Part shown: one piece after another, positions 7,200-16,077 of the stretch
Layout of the letters: every line of letters begins with the position of its first letter
Position numbering within the stretch: the first letter of the stretch is position 1
Notes under the pieces: generated by a model
Told to the model about the DNA's origin: nothing
The model's database searches: none
Seen by the model: only the letters and a program-made list of their open reading frames with translations
Origin: CAWCBH01 sp963793785
Lineage (GTDB): Bacteria; Actinomycetota; Thermoleophilia; Solirubrobacterales; 70-9
Assembly (NCBI GenBank): GCA_963793785.1
Contig: CAWCBH010000005.1
Coordinates: 24,314-88,313 of the forward strand
Length of the DNA: 64,000 bases
Direction: 5' to 3'
Position numbers and translations under genes: made by a program

Positions 7200-8273
7200 A
7201 TGACCGACCTCTCCCTCACTCTGTCCGAGCGCAACACCGCCGACTTCGAGATGATCGCCAACGGCGGCTTCGCTCCCCTCACCGGTTTCCAGGGAGGCGA
7301 GGACTGGCGCCGCGTCTGCGCGGAGATGCGCACCGCGGAGGGTGCCTACTGGCCGATCCCGATCACCCTCGCCTCAGACCTCGATTGCACCGCCGGCGAC
7401 GTCGTCGCCCTCTCCTCTGACGAGGGCAAGCCACTCGGTCGCCTCACCGTCGAGGAGGTCTACGAGCGCGACGGCCGCAAGGAGGCGGAGCAGGTCTACG
7501 GGACCAGCGACGCCGACCACCCCGGCGTCGCGGCGATCTACGAGGAGGGCGACCGCCTGATCGCGGGACCAATCGAGTCGGACGCGCTTCCTGACCACGA
7601 CGAGCCCTTCATGCGCCGCTACATGACCCCCGCGGAGTCGCGCAAGGCGTTCGCCGAGCGCGGCTGGGCCAAGGTCGTCGCCTTTCAGACCCGCAACCCG
7701 ATCCACCGCGCCCACGAGTACGTCACCAAGGCGGCGCTGGAGATCTGCGACGGGCTGATGATCCATCCGCTGATCGGCAAGACCAAGGCCGGCGACATCC
7801 CCGCCGACGTGCGAATGCGCTGCTATGAGGTGCTGATGGAGAACTACTACCCGCAGGATCGGGTGATCCTCAACGTCTTTCCCTCGAAGATGCACTACGC
7901 CGGGCCCCGCGAGGCCGTTCTGCACGCGATCGCGCGCCGCAACTACGGCTGCACCCACTTCATCGTCGGCCGCGACCACGCCGGCGCCGGCGACTACTAC
8001 GGCACCTACGACGCGCAGAAGATCTTCGACGAGATCGACATCGACGAGCTGGGCATCGAGCCGCTGATGTTCGAGCACAGCTTCTGGTGCAACGCCTGCG
8101 AGGGAATGGCGTCCGGAAAGACCTGCCCGCACGACGCCGACGCGCACGTGTTCCTTTCCGGGACCAAGGTGCGCGAGATGCTCGGCAACGGCGAGCGGCC
8201 CCCTCAGGAGTTCTCGAGGGACGAGGTCGCGGACATCCTGATCGACGCTTACAAGGAGGACGACAACCGATGA
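7200..8273 (+). CDS. sat: sulfate adenylyltransferase (ATP sulfurylase)
   Basis: Activates sulfate with ATP to form APS and pyrophosphate, the first step of sulfate assimilation. The single-chain Sat family is recognised by QTRNPIHRAHEYV (about residues 161-173) and the VGRDHAG motif near residue 256. A cysteine/histidine cluster (CNACEGMASGKTCPH) follows and probably binds zinc. At 357 aa it is slightly short at the N-terminus compared with many family members. The ATG at 7200 follows a 100-base gap after cysH, and the stop overlaps the next start as ATGA. Confidence 0.95.
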   Translation: MTDLSLTLSERNTADFEMIANGGFAPLTGFQGGEDWRRVCAEMRTAEGAYWPIPITLASDLDCTAGDVVALSSDEGKPLGRLTVEEVYERDGRKEAEQVYGTSDADHPGVAAIYEEGDRLIAGPIESDALPDHDEPFMRRYMTPAESRKAFAERGWAKVVAFQTRNPIHRAHEYVTKAALEICDGLMIHPLIGKTKAGDIPADVRMRCYEVLMENYYPQDRVILNVFPSKMHYAGPREAVLHAIARRNYGCTHFIVGRDHAGAGDYYGTYDAQKIFDEIDIDELGIEPLMFEHSFWCNACEGMASGKTCPHDADAHVFLSGTKVREMLGNGERPPQEFSRDEVADILIDAYKEDDNR

Positions 8274-8860
8274 CCGATCCGACGCACAGCTACGGCGCTG
8301 CCCACGACAAGGGCTTCTGCCTTTGGTTCACGGGCCTTTCGGGTGCCGGCAAGACGACGATCTCGAAGATCGTCGAGGCCGAGCTCGAGCAGCGCCGCAA
8401 CCGCCTCGAGATCCTCGACGGCGACGTCGTGCGCGAGAACCTCTCCAAGGGGCTCGGCTTCTCCAAGGAGGACCGCGACACCAACATCCGCCGTATCGCC
8501 TTCGTCGCCGACCTGCTCTCCCGCAACGGTGTCCCGGTGATCACCGCGGCGATCTCGCCCTACCGCGAGATCCGTGCCGAGGCCAGAGAGCTGATGGGCG
8601 ATCGCTTCGTCGAGGTCTACATCGAGGCCTCGGTCGAGGCCTGCGCCGAGCGCGATGTCAAGGGCCTCTACAAGAAGGCCTTCGCGGGCGAGATCAAGGA
8701 GTTCACCGGGGTCTCGGATCCCTACGAGGCTCCCGAGAACGCCGAGGTCGTCTGCCATACCGAGCAGGAGACCCCCGAGGAGTCGGCGCAGAAGCTGATC
8801 GACTACCTCGAGGAGCGGGAGCTGATTCCGGCCCGCGAGCGCACACCTGCAAGCGTCTAG
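8270..8860 (+). CDS. cysC: adenylylsulfate (APS) kinase
   Basis: Phosphorylates APS to PAPS. The 196 aa carry the P-loop GLSGAGKTT near residue 25, then EILDGDVVREN, the GFSKEDRDTNIRRIAFVA segment and AAISPYREIR, all typical of CysC. Translation is probably coupled to sat through the ATGA overlap at 8270-8273. Because the upstream reductase has the cysteine pattern of APS-type enzymes, PAPS made here may be partly meant for sulfotransferases rather than reduction. Confidence 0.95.
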   Translation: MTDPTHSYGAAHDKGFCLWFTGLSGAGKTTISKIVEAELEQRRNRLEILDGDVVRENLSKGLGFSKEDRDTNIRRIAFVADLLSRNGVPVITAAISPYREIRAEARELMGDRFVEVYIEASVEACAERDVKGLYKKAFAGEIKEFTGVSDPYEAPENAEVVCHTEQETPEESAQKLIDYLEERELIPARERTPASV

Positions 8861-8955
8861 ATCTGATTCCGCGCGCAGCAGGTGTGCGCGCAGCCATTTG
8901 TGTCAGCGCACGTCCGCCGGCGTCTAGACGGCCGGGTTTCGCTTTCATAGGCGCT

Positions 8956-9910
8956 GTGGGGCGCTTTGTCTCGAAGCTGCACGCGGCGGCGGTTCTCGGC
9001 TTTGCCTGCGCGGCGGTCGGTGCCGCGCCTGCCAATGCGGCGCCGCTGATCGCCGCCGCCGGCGACGTCGCCTGCCCTCCCAGCCATCCGGCGTTCAACG
9101 GCGGCTTCGGGACTCGGACCAAATGCCGCCAGGCGGCCACGGCCCGGCTGCTCTACGGGGCCGGCTATGACGCCGTGCTGCCGATCGGCGATCTGATCGA
9201 GCCCTACCCGAGCCTGCGCAATTTCCGCGGCGTCTGGGCGGACACCTGGGGGAAGCTCAAGCTCAGGACTTACCCGGTGCTCGGAAACCATGAGTACGAC
9301 ATCGACGGCGCAGTCGGCTACTTCCGCTACTTCAACGGCGTCGGCGAACAGGCCGGGCGGGTGGGCAGAAGAGGAGACGGCTGGTACTCCTACAACCTCG
9401 GTCGCTGGCACCTGGTGGCGCTGAACTCCAACTGCGGCAAGGTCGGCTGCGGTCCCGGCACGCGCCAGCTCGCCTGGCTGCGGCGCGACCTCCGCGCCCA
9501 CCCGCGCCGCTGCGTCCTCGCCTACTGGCACCACCCGCTGTTCTCCTCCGGCGCCCACGATGCCGAGCAGCCGGTGCGCTACTTCTGGCGGGTGCTGCGG
9601 GCCGCCGGCGCCGACGTGGTCCTGAACGGCCACGACCAGCTCTACGAGCGGTTCGCGCCGAAGATGCCCGACGGCGACGTGGATCGCCGGCACGGAATCG
9701 TCCAGTTCACCGTCGGCACCGGCGGCCGCTCGCTGTTCGACTTCACGGCCACCAAGCGCGGCAGCCGCCGGCGGGTCGGCCACCGCTTCGGGATCCTGCG
9801 CCTGCGCCTTGGGGGCCTAGGCGTCGGTTGGCAGTTTCGTGGCGGTGGATGGAGGACGCACCCTCGATCGCGGCGCCCGCCGCTGCACTCCGCGCCCCGC
9901 CGGCTCCTGA
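8956..9910 (+). CDS. secreted metallophosphoesterase, frameshifted near its C-terminus
   Basis: Calcineurin-like phosphoesterase exported by a signal peptide (hydrophobic AAVLGFACAAVG, cleavage near AANAAP). Metal-site motifs appear in order: AAGDVACP, LPIGDLIEP, LGNHEYDID, YWHHPLF and NGHDQLYER. Substrate unknown. A GTG at 8956 gives a sensible signal peptide. The original frame would run to 9972 and overlap the tetR gene. Dropping one T of the TTT at 9835-9837 gives the family-like ending FVAVDGGRTLDRGARRC and a stop at 9908-9910, three bases before the end of tetR. I take the latter as the true end. Confidence 0.75.
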
Positions 9911-9913
9911 GTC

Positions 9914-10507
9914 CTAGGCCTCGCGCGGCGGCAGCGGCGTCGCGCCCGGGGCCCGCAGTCCATCGACGATGATCCCGAGGTAGCGCTCGGGGTCGGTCAT
10001 CGGGTTATTGCAGGCGCCGGCGAGCGCACACATCATCATCGGCACGTCCTCGGGCTGCGCGTCGGCCCTCACCGCGCCCGCTGCCTGCGCCCGGGCCATG
10101 ACCTTCGCGACACGCCCGAGCATGCCGACGCTCTCGGAGCTTCGCCGCATCGTCTCCGGTCGCGAGACCAGCACCTCGGATAGGGCGCGGTCGGCCACCT
10201 GAATCTCCGCCGAGGCGCGGATGAACTCGACGAATGCCTGATCGGGATCGGGATGCTCGAGCGCTTCGTCTGCCAGCTCGGCAAGCCGCTCGAAGCGAGC
10301 AGCGGCGAGCGCGTCGACCAGGTCGTCCTTGGTCGGGAAGTGGCGGTAGACCGTTCCGACGCCGACCTTCGCGGCGCGCGCGATCTCATCCATTTGCGCG
10401 TCGAGCCCCTTGCGTGCCATCACCTTGCGCGCAGCGGCGATGACTCGCTCGCGGTTGCGAACGGCGTCGGCGCGGGGGGGCCTGATGATCGTCGTGGGGG
10501 GCATCAT
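9914..10507 (-). CDS. TetR/AcrR family transcriptional repressor
   Basis: N-terminal helix-turn-helix: RERVIAAARKVMARKG, MDEIARAAKVGVGTVYRHFPTKDDL at about residues 20-65. The C-terminal ligand-binding domain is of the type seen in regulators of drug exporters. It is divergent from the MFS exporter gene at 10652. The space between them carries inverted repeats placed across the exporter promoter, so it very probably represses that gene and perhaps itself. The frame runs upstream, but the ATG pair at 10507/10504 gives the normal N-terminus with CGGAG before it and keeps the operator region non-coding. About 197 aa. Confidence 0.9.
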   Translation of the reverse strand: MMPPTTIIRPPRADAVRNRERVIAAARKVMARKGLDAQMDEIARAAKVGVGTVYRHFPTKDDLVDALAAARFERLAELADEALEHPDPDQAFVEFIRASAEIQVADRALSEVLVSRPETMRRSSESVGMLGRVAKVMARAQAAGAVRADAQPEDVPMMMCALAGACNNPMTDPERYLGIIVDGLRAPGATPLPPREA

Positions 10508-10530
10508 TGCTCCGTGATCTGACTCACACT

Positions 10531-10568
10531 GATTCCGGTTGACAAACGGAATCTTAGTTCCGTATAGT
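10531..10568 (+). promoter_or_regulatory. promoter of the MFS exporter with overlapping TetR-type operators
   Basis: -35 TTGACA (10539-10544) and -10 TATAGT (10563-10568) are separated by 18 bases. Two perfect inverted repeats overlap them: GATTCCG-N9-CGGAATC (10531-10553) spans the -35, and ACGGAA-TCTTAG-TTCCGT (10546-10563) fills the spacer. They share CGGAA and would occupy the whole polymerase site. A degenerate further copy, CGGAACCTGAACTCCG, lies at 10581-10596. Confidence 0.8.
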
Positions 10569-10651
10569 GCCAGCATGAAACGGAACCTGAACTCCGCTTC
10601 CGCCTTGAGTATGACGCAGGCAGCGGCGGAAATCAAGCCCAGGAGGAGCAG

Positions 10652-12121
10652 ATGACAGACGCACAGACCCTCGAACGCCGTCGCTGGCTCGGCCTCGCCC
10701 TTCTCGCGATGGCGCAGTTCGTCGTCGTCCTCGACGCCTCGATCGTCAACGTCGCCCTGCCGACGATCGGCGAGGCGCTCGACTTCTCCCAGAGCAACCT
10801 CGCCTGGGTGGTCAACGCCTACATCCTCACCTTCGGCGGCTTCCTGCTGCTCGGCGGACGGATCGCCGACCTGCTCGGCCGGCGCCGGGTCTTCATGGGT
10901 GGGCTGATCCTCTTTGCGCTCGCCTCGCTGGCCGGCGGCTTCGCCACCAGCGAAAGCCAGCTGATCGCCGCCCGCGCCGTCCAGGGGCTCGGTGCCGCGA
11001 TCCTCTCACCGGCGGCGCTCTCGATCGTCACCACGACCTTCCGCGACGGCGCCGAGCGCAACAAGGCACTCGGCGTCTGGGGCGCGGTCGCCGGTGCCGG
11101 CGGCGCCGCCGGCGTGCTGCTGGGCGGAATCCTCACCGACGGCCTCGGCTGGGAGTGGGTCCTGTGGGTCAACGTCCCGGTCGGGATCATCGCCGCGGCG
11201 CTGGCGCCCTCGCTGATCGCCGAGAGCCGCAGCGCCTCGGAGACACGGCACTTCGATTTCGCCGGAGCAGTAACCGTCACCGCCGGGCTCTCGCTGCTCG
11301 TCTACGCGCTGGTCGACGCGGTCGACGTCGGCTGGGGCTCGACCCAGACGATCGGCCTGCTCGCCCTTTCGGCGGCGCTGATCGCCGCCTTCGTCGCGAT
11401 CGAGCTGCGCTCGGCCTCTCCGCTGGTCCCGTTCCGGATCTTCCGGTTGCGGACCCTGACCGGTGCCAACGTCGCCGGCGTCCTCACCGGCGCCTCGCTG
11501 TTCTCGATGTTCTTCTTCATCTCGCTGTACATGCAGCAGGTGCTCGGCTACAGCGCGATCAAGGCCGGGCTCTCCTATCTGCCGCTGGCGTTGACGATCA
11601 TCATCGCCGCCGGCATCGCCTCCCAGCTGACGACCCGGTTTGGCTTCAAGCCGGTGCTCGCGGCCGGGATGGCGTTCATCGCCGCGGGCCTGGCCTGGTT
11701 CTCGCAGGTCTCGGTCGGCGGCAGCTTCGCCGCCGACATCCTCGGCCCGTCGCTGCTGGCGGCGGTCGGGCTCGGCTTCGCCTTCGTGCCGCAGACGATC
11801 GCCGCCGTGGCCGGCGTCCGCGACCACGAGGCCGGCTTGGCGAGCGGCCTGATCAACACCTCGCAGCAGGTCGGCGGCGCGCTCGGGCTGGCCGTCCTGG
11901 CGACGATCGCCAACACCCGCACCGACGACCTCTTCGCCGACGGGGCCGCGCGGGCGACGGCGCTCACCGAGGGGTTTCAGTCCGCTTTCCTGGCCGGCGC
12001 CGGAATCGCGATCCTCGGCTTGATCGCGGTCCTGACCCTGATCCGCAGCCGCGACAGCCGCGCCCACGTCGAGGCCGAGCGCAGCCCGCGCTCCGAGAGC
12101 GTCGCCGAAGCCCGCGCCTGA
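10652..12121 (+). CDS. MFS exporter, DHA2 (EmrB/QacA) family, 14 transmembrane helices
   Basis: Proton-driven efflux of drugs or toxic metabolites across the cytoplasmic membrane. The 489 aa carry the family motifs LDASIVNVALPTIGEAL in helix 1 and LLGGRIADLLGRRRVF between helices 2 and 3. Hydrophobic segments run throughout to about residue 470 and the tail is charged. The ATG at 10652 has a clear AGGAGGAG ribosome-binding site. It is controlled by the divergent TetR regulator through the operators at 10531-10568. The substrate cannot be predicted. Confidence 0.93.
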   Translation: MTDAQTLERRRWLGLALLAMAQFVVVLDASIVNVALPTIGEALDFSQSNLAWVVNAYILTFGGFLLLGGRIADLLGRRRVFMGGLILFALASLAGGFATSESQLIAARAVQGLGAAILSPAALSIVTTTFRDGAERNKALGVWGAVAGAGGAAGVLLGGILTDGLGWEWVLWVNVPVGIIAAALAPSLIAESRSASETRHFDFAGAVTVTAGLSLLVYALVDAVDVGWGSTQTIGLLALSAALIAAFVAIELRSASPLVPFRIFRLRTLTGANVAGVLTGASLFSMFFFISLYMQQVLGYSAIKAGLSYLPLALTIIIAAGIASQLTTRFGFKPVLAAGMAFIAAGLAWFSQVSVGGSFAADILGPSLLAAVGLGFAFVPQTIAAVAGVRDHEAGLASGLINTSQQVGGALGLAVLATIANTRTDDLFADGAARATALTEGFQSAFLAGAGIAILGLIAVLTLIRSRDSRAHVEAERSPRSESVAEARA

Positions 12122-12133
12122 CGATCGATGCCG

Positions 12134-12163
12134 GACGCCCGCCCCTCGCCGGGGGCGGGCGTC
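12134..12163 (+). terminator. hairpin terminator after the MFS exporter gene
   Basis: Perfect 12-base arms GACGCCCGCCCC (12134-12145) and GGGGCGGGCGTC (12152-12163) around a TCGCCG loop, starting 13 bases after the stop. No U run follows. The rest of the 12122-12274 gap, towards the convergent mutase gene, shows nothing else I can support. Confidence 0.75.
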
Positions 12164-12274
12164 TCGGCGATACTGGCGCGGGTGTCGAGGCAAGACGTTC
12201 AACGACCCTGACGACGCGCTTCGCGCAGCCGGCCTCGAGCCACGCGGCTAAGGCGACCCGGCCTTCCGGCCCCC

Positions 12275-13483
12275 TCAGTTCTGCCAGTCGCCGCGGATCT
12301 CGCGCAGGATCTCGAAGCGCTTCTCCGCCTTTGCGGACAGATAGTCCTCGAGGCTGTCGACCATCCTGCGGGCCATCGCGAAGGTGCTGTCCATGGTCAC
12401 GTACTTGTAGAGCCCGAGACGCCCAAGCGGGAGAACGCCGGGGATCTCACTCGCAGCCCGCAGGTAGCGGTAGAAGCGCTCGTCCTCCCACCAGACCGGG
12501 TACATCGAGACCGAGTCGTCGACGATCTCTTTCAAGGTCACGCTGGGGCCCGACGGCCGGCTGCCGTTGTGGATGACGCCGAAGTCGGTGGTTCGGCAGA
12601 CCGCGGTCTCCTCCCAGGGTGTGTAGAGCCAGGCGAACGGCACCCCGTCGGGCGCCCGGCCGAGCTCGGTGTCACCGACCTCGACCTCGACTCGGTAGCC
12701 GCGCCATTCGAGCGCTCCGAACCGCCGGCCCAGGAGTGCGTCGATCGGAGCCGTGGCGACGACGACGTCGGCGGCCAGTGTCTCCCCATCGGCCAGCACC
12801 CGAGCATTGCCCGACTCGGAGTCGATCGCGTCGACCCGTGTGCCGGTGCGAAGGTCAAACCCTGCGAGCATCTTCTCGAACAGCCCGTTGAAGCCGCCGG
12901 CCGGGTAGTAGTGCGGCGCCAGGCTGGGAAGGCGAAAGTCGCCCACCTCAGCGATCCGGTCCAGCCGCCGCAGCCGTCCCCACTCGGCCGGCATCTCTTC
13001 CAGCCGGCGTCCCCAGAACTTGCGGTTGAACCCCTCGAAGGCAAGCTCGGTCAGCGTCGGACCGAGCGAGGATTCCAGGTACTCGCGCAAGGTCTGTGGT
13101 TCTGATTCCGCCGGCGTCGCCGCGGCCTCGGCCACCTCGCGCTTGATCTGCTCGCCGCAGGGCAGCTTCTGCAGGCTCTGCAGGTCGACCGGGAACGGAA
13201 TCACCGGGTACTCGGGCCGCAGGCGGGTTCCCTGGTAGACCTGACGCTCGTGAAGGTCGAGGAACTGGCGCAGAAACGGGAGCGCCTCGGATGCGCCGCG
13301 AAACACGCTCACCACCCGGGGCCCGTACTCGTAGGGCAGCCCTTCGGGCGTGTGCAGCGTGCGCAGCATTCCCCCGGGCACAGTCGCCTCCTCGAGGACG
13401 GTGACCTCAGCGTCGAACCGCTCCCGCAGCATCCAGGCGGCGCAGGCGCCTGCGAACCCGGCGCCGACGACGATCGCCCTCAT
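12275..13483 (-). CDS. glf: UDP-galactopyranose mutase-like FAD protein
   Basis: Converts UDP-galactopyranose to UDP-galactofuranose, or a related sugar contraction, using reduced FAD. The N-terminal FAD-binding motif reads VVGAGFAGACAAWML with the acidic strand end VTVLEEA. Conserved features of the family follow: EYGPRVVSVF, the FEGFNRKFWGRRLEEMPAEW segment around residues 160-180, PAGGFNGLFEKML, and a C-terminal GRLGLYKYVTMDSTF. The 402 aa match the family. It is divergent from two glycan-assembly genes at 13507 and 14859, so galactofuranose-containing surface glycans are a reasonable inference. The identity of the sugar is not proven. Confidence 0.85.
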   Translation of the reverse strand: MRAIVVGAGFAGACAAWMLRERFDAEVTVLEEATVPGGMLRTLHTPEGLPYEYGPRVVSVFRGASEALPFLRQFLDLHERQVYQGTRLRPEYPVIPFPVDLQSLQKLPCGEQIKREVAEAAATPAESEPQTLREYLESSLGPTLTELAFEGFNRKFWGRRLEEMPAEWGRLRRLDRIAEVGDFRLPSLAPHYYPAGGFNGLFEKMLAGFDLRTGTRVDAIDSESGNARVLADGETLAADVVVATAPIDALLGRRFGALEWRGYRVEVEVGDTELGRAPDGVPFAWLYTPWEETAVCRTTDFGVIHNGSRPSGPSVTLKEIVDDSVSMYPVWWEDERFYRYLRAASEIPGVLPLGRLGLYKYVTMDSTFAMARRMVDSLEDYLSAKAEKRFEILREIRGDWQN

Positions 13484-13506
13484 CGGCGGGTCCTCGCTCC
13501 CTCGGC

Positions 13507-14862
13507 GTGCCCGAAGCCGGGGCCGAGATGAGGATCCTGCTCGCCGGGGCGCTGTCCTGGAATCCCGAGCGGATCAGGAGCCTCTACGAGCGAGGGCATC
13601 AGCTGTGGGGCCTTTGGTCGCGCAGCATGGCCTGGGATCAGGCCCCCTACCCGGGGATCGAGGACTGCATCCGCGAGGTGACTCTGGCGGACGCCGCGAG
13701 CACGATCCGCGAGCAGCGGATCGGCTGCGTGTTGTCGCTGTTTCAGGTCTACGAGCCGAAGCTCTGGGGCCCACCCGCTGCCGGTGTCGAGGACGACGTC
13801 TGGACGCTGCTCCGCGCCCTCCTGATCGAGCGCGACCGGGGAGGCTTCGACGTCCCGATCGTCCGCCATTGGGGGTTCGACGTGCATGTGGTCGATACTG
13901 ACGTCGTCGGCGCCCTCGACGGCCACATCTTCTGCAACCGGGAGCAGCTCGAATCCGTTTCGGCGCCGATCGCGGCCGGGGGCTACGGTCTCGAGCTGGA
14001 CCGCAGCGGAGAGCCCCTTGCCTTTCTCGACAGCGACCGCCCCAAGCTCGAGTTCATGAACGATCGCTTTGGGCCGCCGCTCTCGGAGCGCGACGGTGAG
14101 ATCCACACCGTCTGCGTCGGCAGGCCGATCAACATCGACTTTCTCGCCGCGGCTCGTCAGCGGATCCACGTTCACGTGTATGGCAACGGGGTCGACGACA
14201 CCTACCCGATGATCGCCAAGGTGCTGTCGCCACGGCAGGTTCGGCGCGCTGGTCAGCTGCTCGATCGCTACCTGCATGTTCATGAGCCGCTCCAGAACCA
14301 GGCTGAGAGCTGGTCCGAGCTGCGGCGAACGAAGGCCCGCTGGGTCGAGGAGTTTTCCCGCTATGACGCCGGCTGGTCCTACATCGGCCAGCCGCTGCGC
14401 TGGACGCCGCTCCAGGATCGCGCCGCGATCCCGAACCGGATCGGCACCTACCTGCTGAGCGGATTGCCGGTGATCACCGATCGGCGTCCCGGGGCGTTTC
14501 GCTACGAGGAGTTGAGACGGCTCGGTGTCGAGCTCGTGCTGGCGGGCTCGGACTACGGCGCTCTTCGGGGGCAGCTGGTCCACGAAGTGAATACCCGGGA
14601 GAAGCGGGCGATCGCCCGGGCGCGGCGTTTCGAGTACTCGTTCGACGCCACCATCGATCCCCTGCTCGGGGCGCTCGAAGGGGTCCGGGCAAGCTACTTC
14701 TCCAGTCCGGCCGCCGAACGCACCCGCTTCCGGGACCGGGGCCGCAGGGCGGTGCTCCGCCTGCATCCGCGGCCGCGCCCCCGGGGCCTGTCGGACTGGA
14801 GGTCGCGGCGCGCCGGGCGGCTCCTGCAGGCGCGGGCCGGGGGCGCCGGAGGCGGCCAATGA
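13507..14862 (+). CDS. probable glycosyltransferase
   Basis: A 451-aa protein whose C-terminal half has the look of a GT-B enzyme: a basic segment, then IGTYLLSGLPVITDRRPGAFRYEEL at about residues 315-340, where a conserved sugar-nucleotide loop usually lies. The N-terminal half begins RILLAGALSWNPERIRSL, resembling CgeB/GT4-like acceptor domains. I cannot place it in a numbered family with certainty. Start is GTG 13507 or ATG 13528; the latter gives MRILLAGAL, which looks more natural. It overlaps the next gene by ATGA at 14859-14862 and is divergent from the mutase gene. Confidence 0.65.
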   Translation: MPEAGAEMRILLAGALSWNPERIRSLYERGHQLWGLWSRSMAWDQAPYPGIEDCIREVTLADAASTIREQRIGCVLSLFQVYEPKLWGPPAAGVEDDVWTLLRALLIERDRGGFDVPIVRHWGFDVHVVDTDVVGALDGHIFCNREQLESVSAPIAAGGYGLELDRSGEPLAFLDSDRPKLEFMNDRFGPPLSERDGEIHTVCVGRPINIDFLAAARQRIHVHVYGNGVDDTYPMIAKVLSPRQVRRAGQLLDRYLHVHEPLQNQAESWSELRRTKARWVEEFSRYDAGWSYIGQPLRWTPLQDRAAIPNRIGTYLLSGLPVITDRRPGAFRYEELRRLGVELVLAGSDYGALRGQLVHEVNTREKRAIARARRFEYSFDATIDPLLGALEGVRASYFSSPAAERTRFRDRGRRAVLRLHPRPRPRGLSDWRSRRAGRLLQARAGGAGGGQ

Positions 14863-16070
14863 GGGTCGCAGCACTGGAGCGCTTCGCCGACCCTGCCCGC
14901 CGCTGCGACCCGGAGCGGATCGCTCGCGACGGGGACGAGCTCGAAATCTGGGAGCTGCCGGGGATCGAACGAGACCTGCGCAGCGTCCTTCGCCTGCTCC
15001 CGAGCGCGATCGGCGACTGGCTCGACACCTCGATCCCGATCGGCGAGCGATTGTCGCTGTTGCGGGCCTGTCTGGCCAGCCGCGGGGCGGGCCCCGGAGC
15101 GCTGGCGCGGGCCCCGAGCCTGTGGCGGGGGGTTCGAGGGGGTGAGATCGATCGCCTTGCCTGCTTCTCGGCCAAGGGGTTCGCGCTTGCGGAGCTGCTC
15201 TCGGAGGTGATCCCCTGCGAGGAGCAGATCTCCCGGGGGACCAAGTACTTCGGCGAGTTCGGGTTCGAGCTCTATGCGGTCATTCCCTACGCCTACTGGC
15301 TGCACGCTCGCGGGGAATTGGAGTTCACCGTCTCCACTGCAGACACCGGTTGCCTCTACTACTTCTCCGAGGACCACCGCGAGCTTCCCCTCGCCCGGCG
15401 TTTCGCGCCGATCACCGACTTTCCGATCGGGCGCCCCGGGGCGCTCCGCTACGACCACGTCGGCTTTCCCGCCGACCCGGACATGAGTCGGTGGCAGCCG
15501 CCTCCTTACAAGCAGCATTACGCCAGCGACCGTTTCGATTTCGGCAAGGAGCTTTGCGTCGTCGCCAACAAGCAGAGCGACGATGGCTTCCTGCGACGGG
15601 AGGTCCCGGTCAACTCGATCGACACCGAGCTGCTGCTGGCGCTGATTCGCGAGCTGCGGCGCGCCTACCAGGTGGTCTACTGCCGCCCGCGCGGGATCGA
15701 CATCGTCAACGACCATCAGCCGATCCTCGACTCGGGCGACATCGAGGCGGTCAAGCGCGCCTACCCCGAGGTGCTGACGATCCAGGATCTTCAGGTGGAC
15801 AATCCCGACCTCAGCTTCAACGAGCTTCAGCTGCGCCTGTTCGCCGGTTGCGAGCGCTTCGTCTCGGTGGTCGGTGGCAGCGCCTTCCTCTGCAGCTACT
15901 TCGGCGGCACCAACGTCGTCTATGCCCGCCGCGGCTGGGAGGTGGATAGCGGCGCCTACGAGAACTGGTTCAGCAGCTTCTCCGGCGCCCGGGTCGTCTC
16001 GGCGGGCTCGCCGAATCAGTTGCTGCAGGGGGTGCGGGGGGAGCTCCTGGGCGCCGAGGCCCGCGCCTGA
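14859..16070 (+). CDS. hypothetical glycan-biosynthesis protein, 403 aa
   Basis: Not recognised with certainty. It has no signal peptide. The C-terminal third (about residues 290-400) contains LSFNELQLRLFAGCERFVSV followed by VGGSAFLCSYFGGTNVVYARRG, a Gly-rich turn resembling nucleotide-sugar sites of some fucosyltransferase-like or GT61-like enzymes. The middle has a segment with HQPILDSGDIEAVKRAYPEV. Start ATG 14859 overlaps the end of the glycosyltransferase gene, so translation is probably coupled. With the mutase and glycosyltransferase next door, a role in assembling a surface polysaccharide is likely by context only. Confidence 0.55.
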   Translation: MRVAALERFADPARRCDPERIARDGDELEIWELPGIERDLRSVLRLLPSAIGDWLDTSIPIGERLSLLRACLASRGAGPGALARAPSLWRGVRGGEIDRLACFSAKGFALAELLSEVIPCEEQISRGTKYFGEFGFELYAVIPYAYWLHARGELEFTVSTADTGCLYYFSEDHRELPLARRFAPITDFPIGRPGALRYDHVGFPADPDMSRWQPPPYKQHYASDRFDFGKELCVVANKQSDDGFLRREVPVNSIDTELLLALIRELRRAYQVVYCRPRGIDIVNDHQPILDSGDIEAVKRAYPEVLTIQDLQVDNPDLSFNELQLRLFAGCERFVSVVGGSAFLCSYFGGTNVVYARRGWEVDSGAYENWFSSFSGARVVSAGSPNQLLQGVRGELLGAEARA

Positions 16071-16077
16071 CTCCAGG

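Noticed and set aside
8840..8955. Upstream extension of the metallophosphoesterase into the cysC gene
   Set aside because: The frame is open through cysC, but the signal peptide starts at the GTG at 8956, and the longer product would overlap a well-defined enzyme gene.
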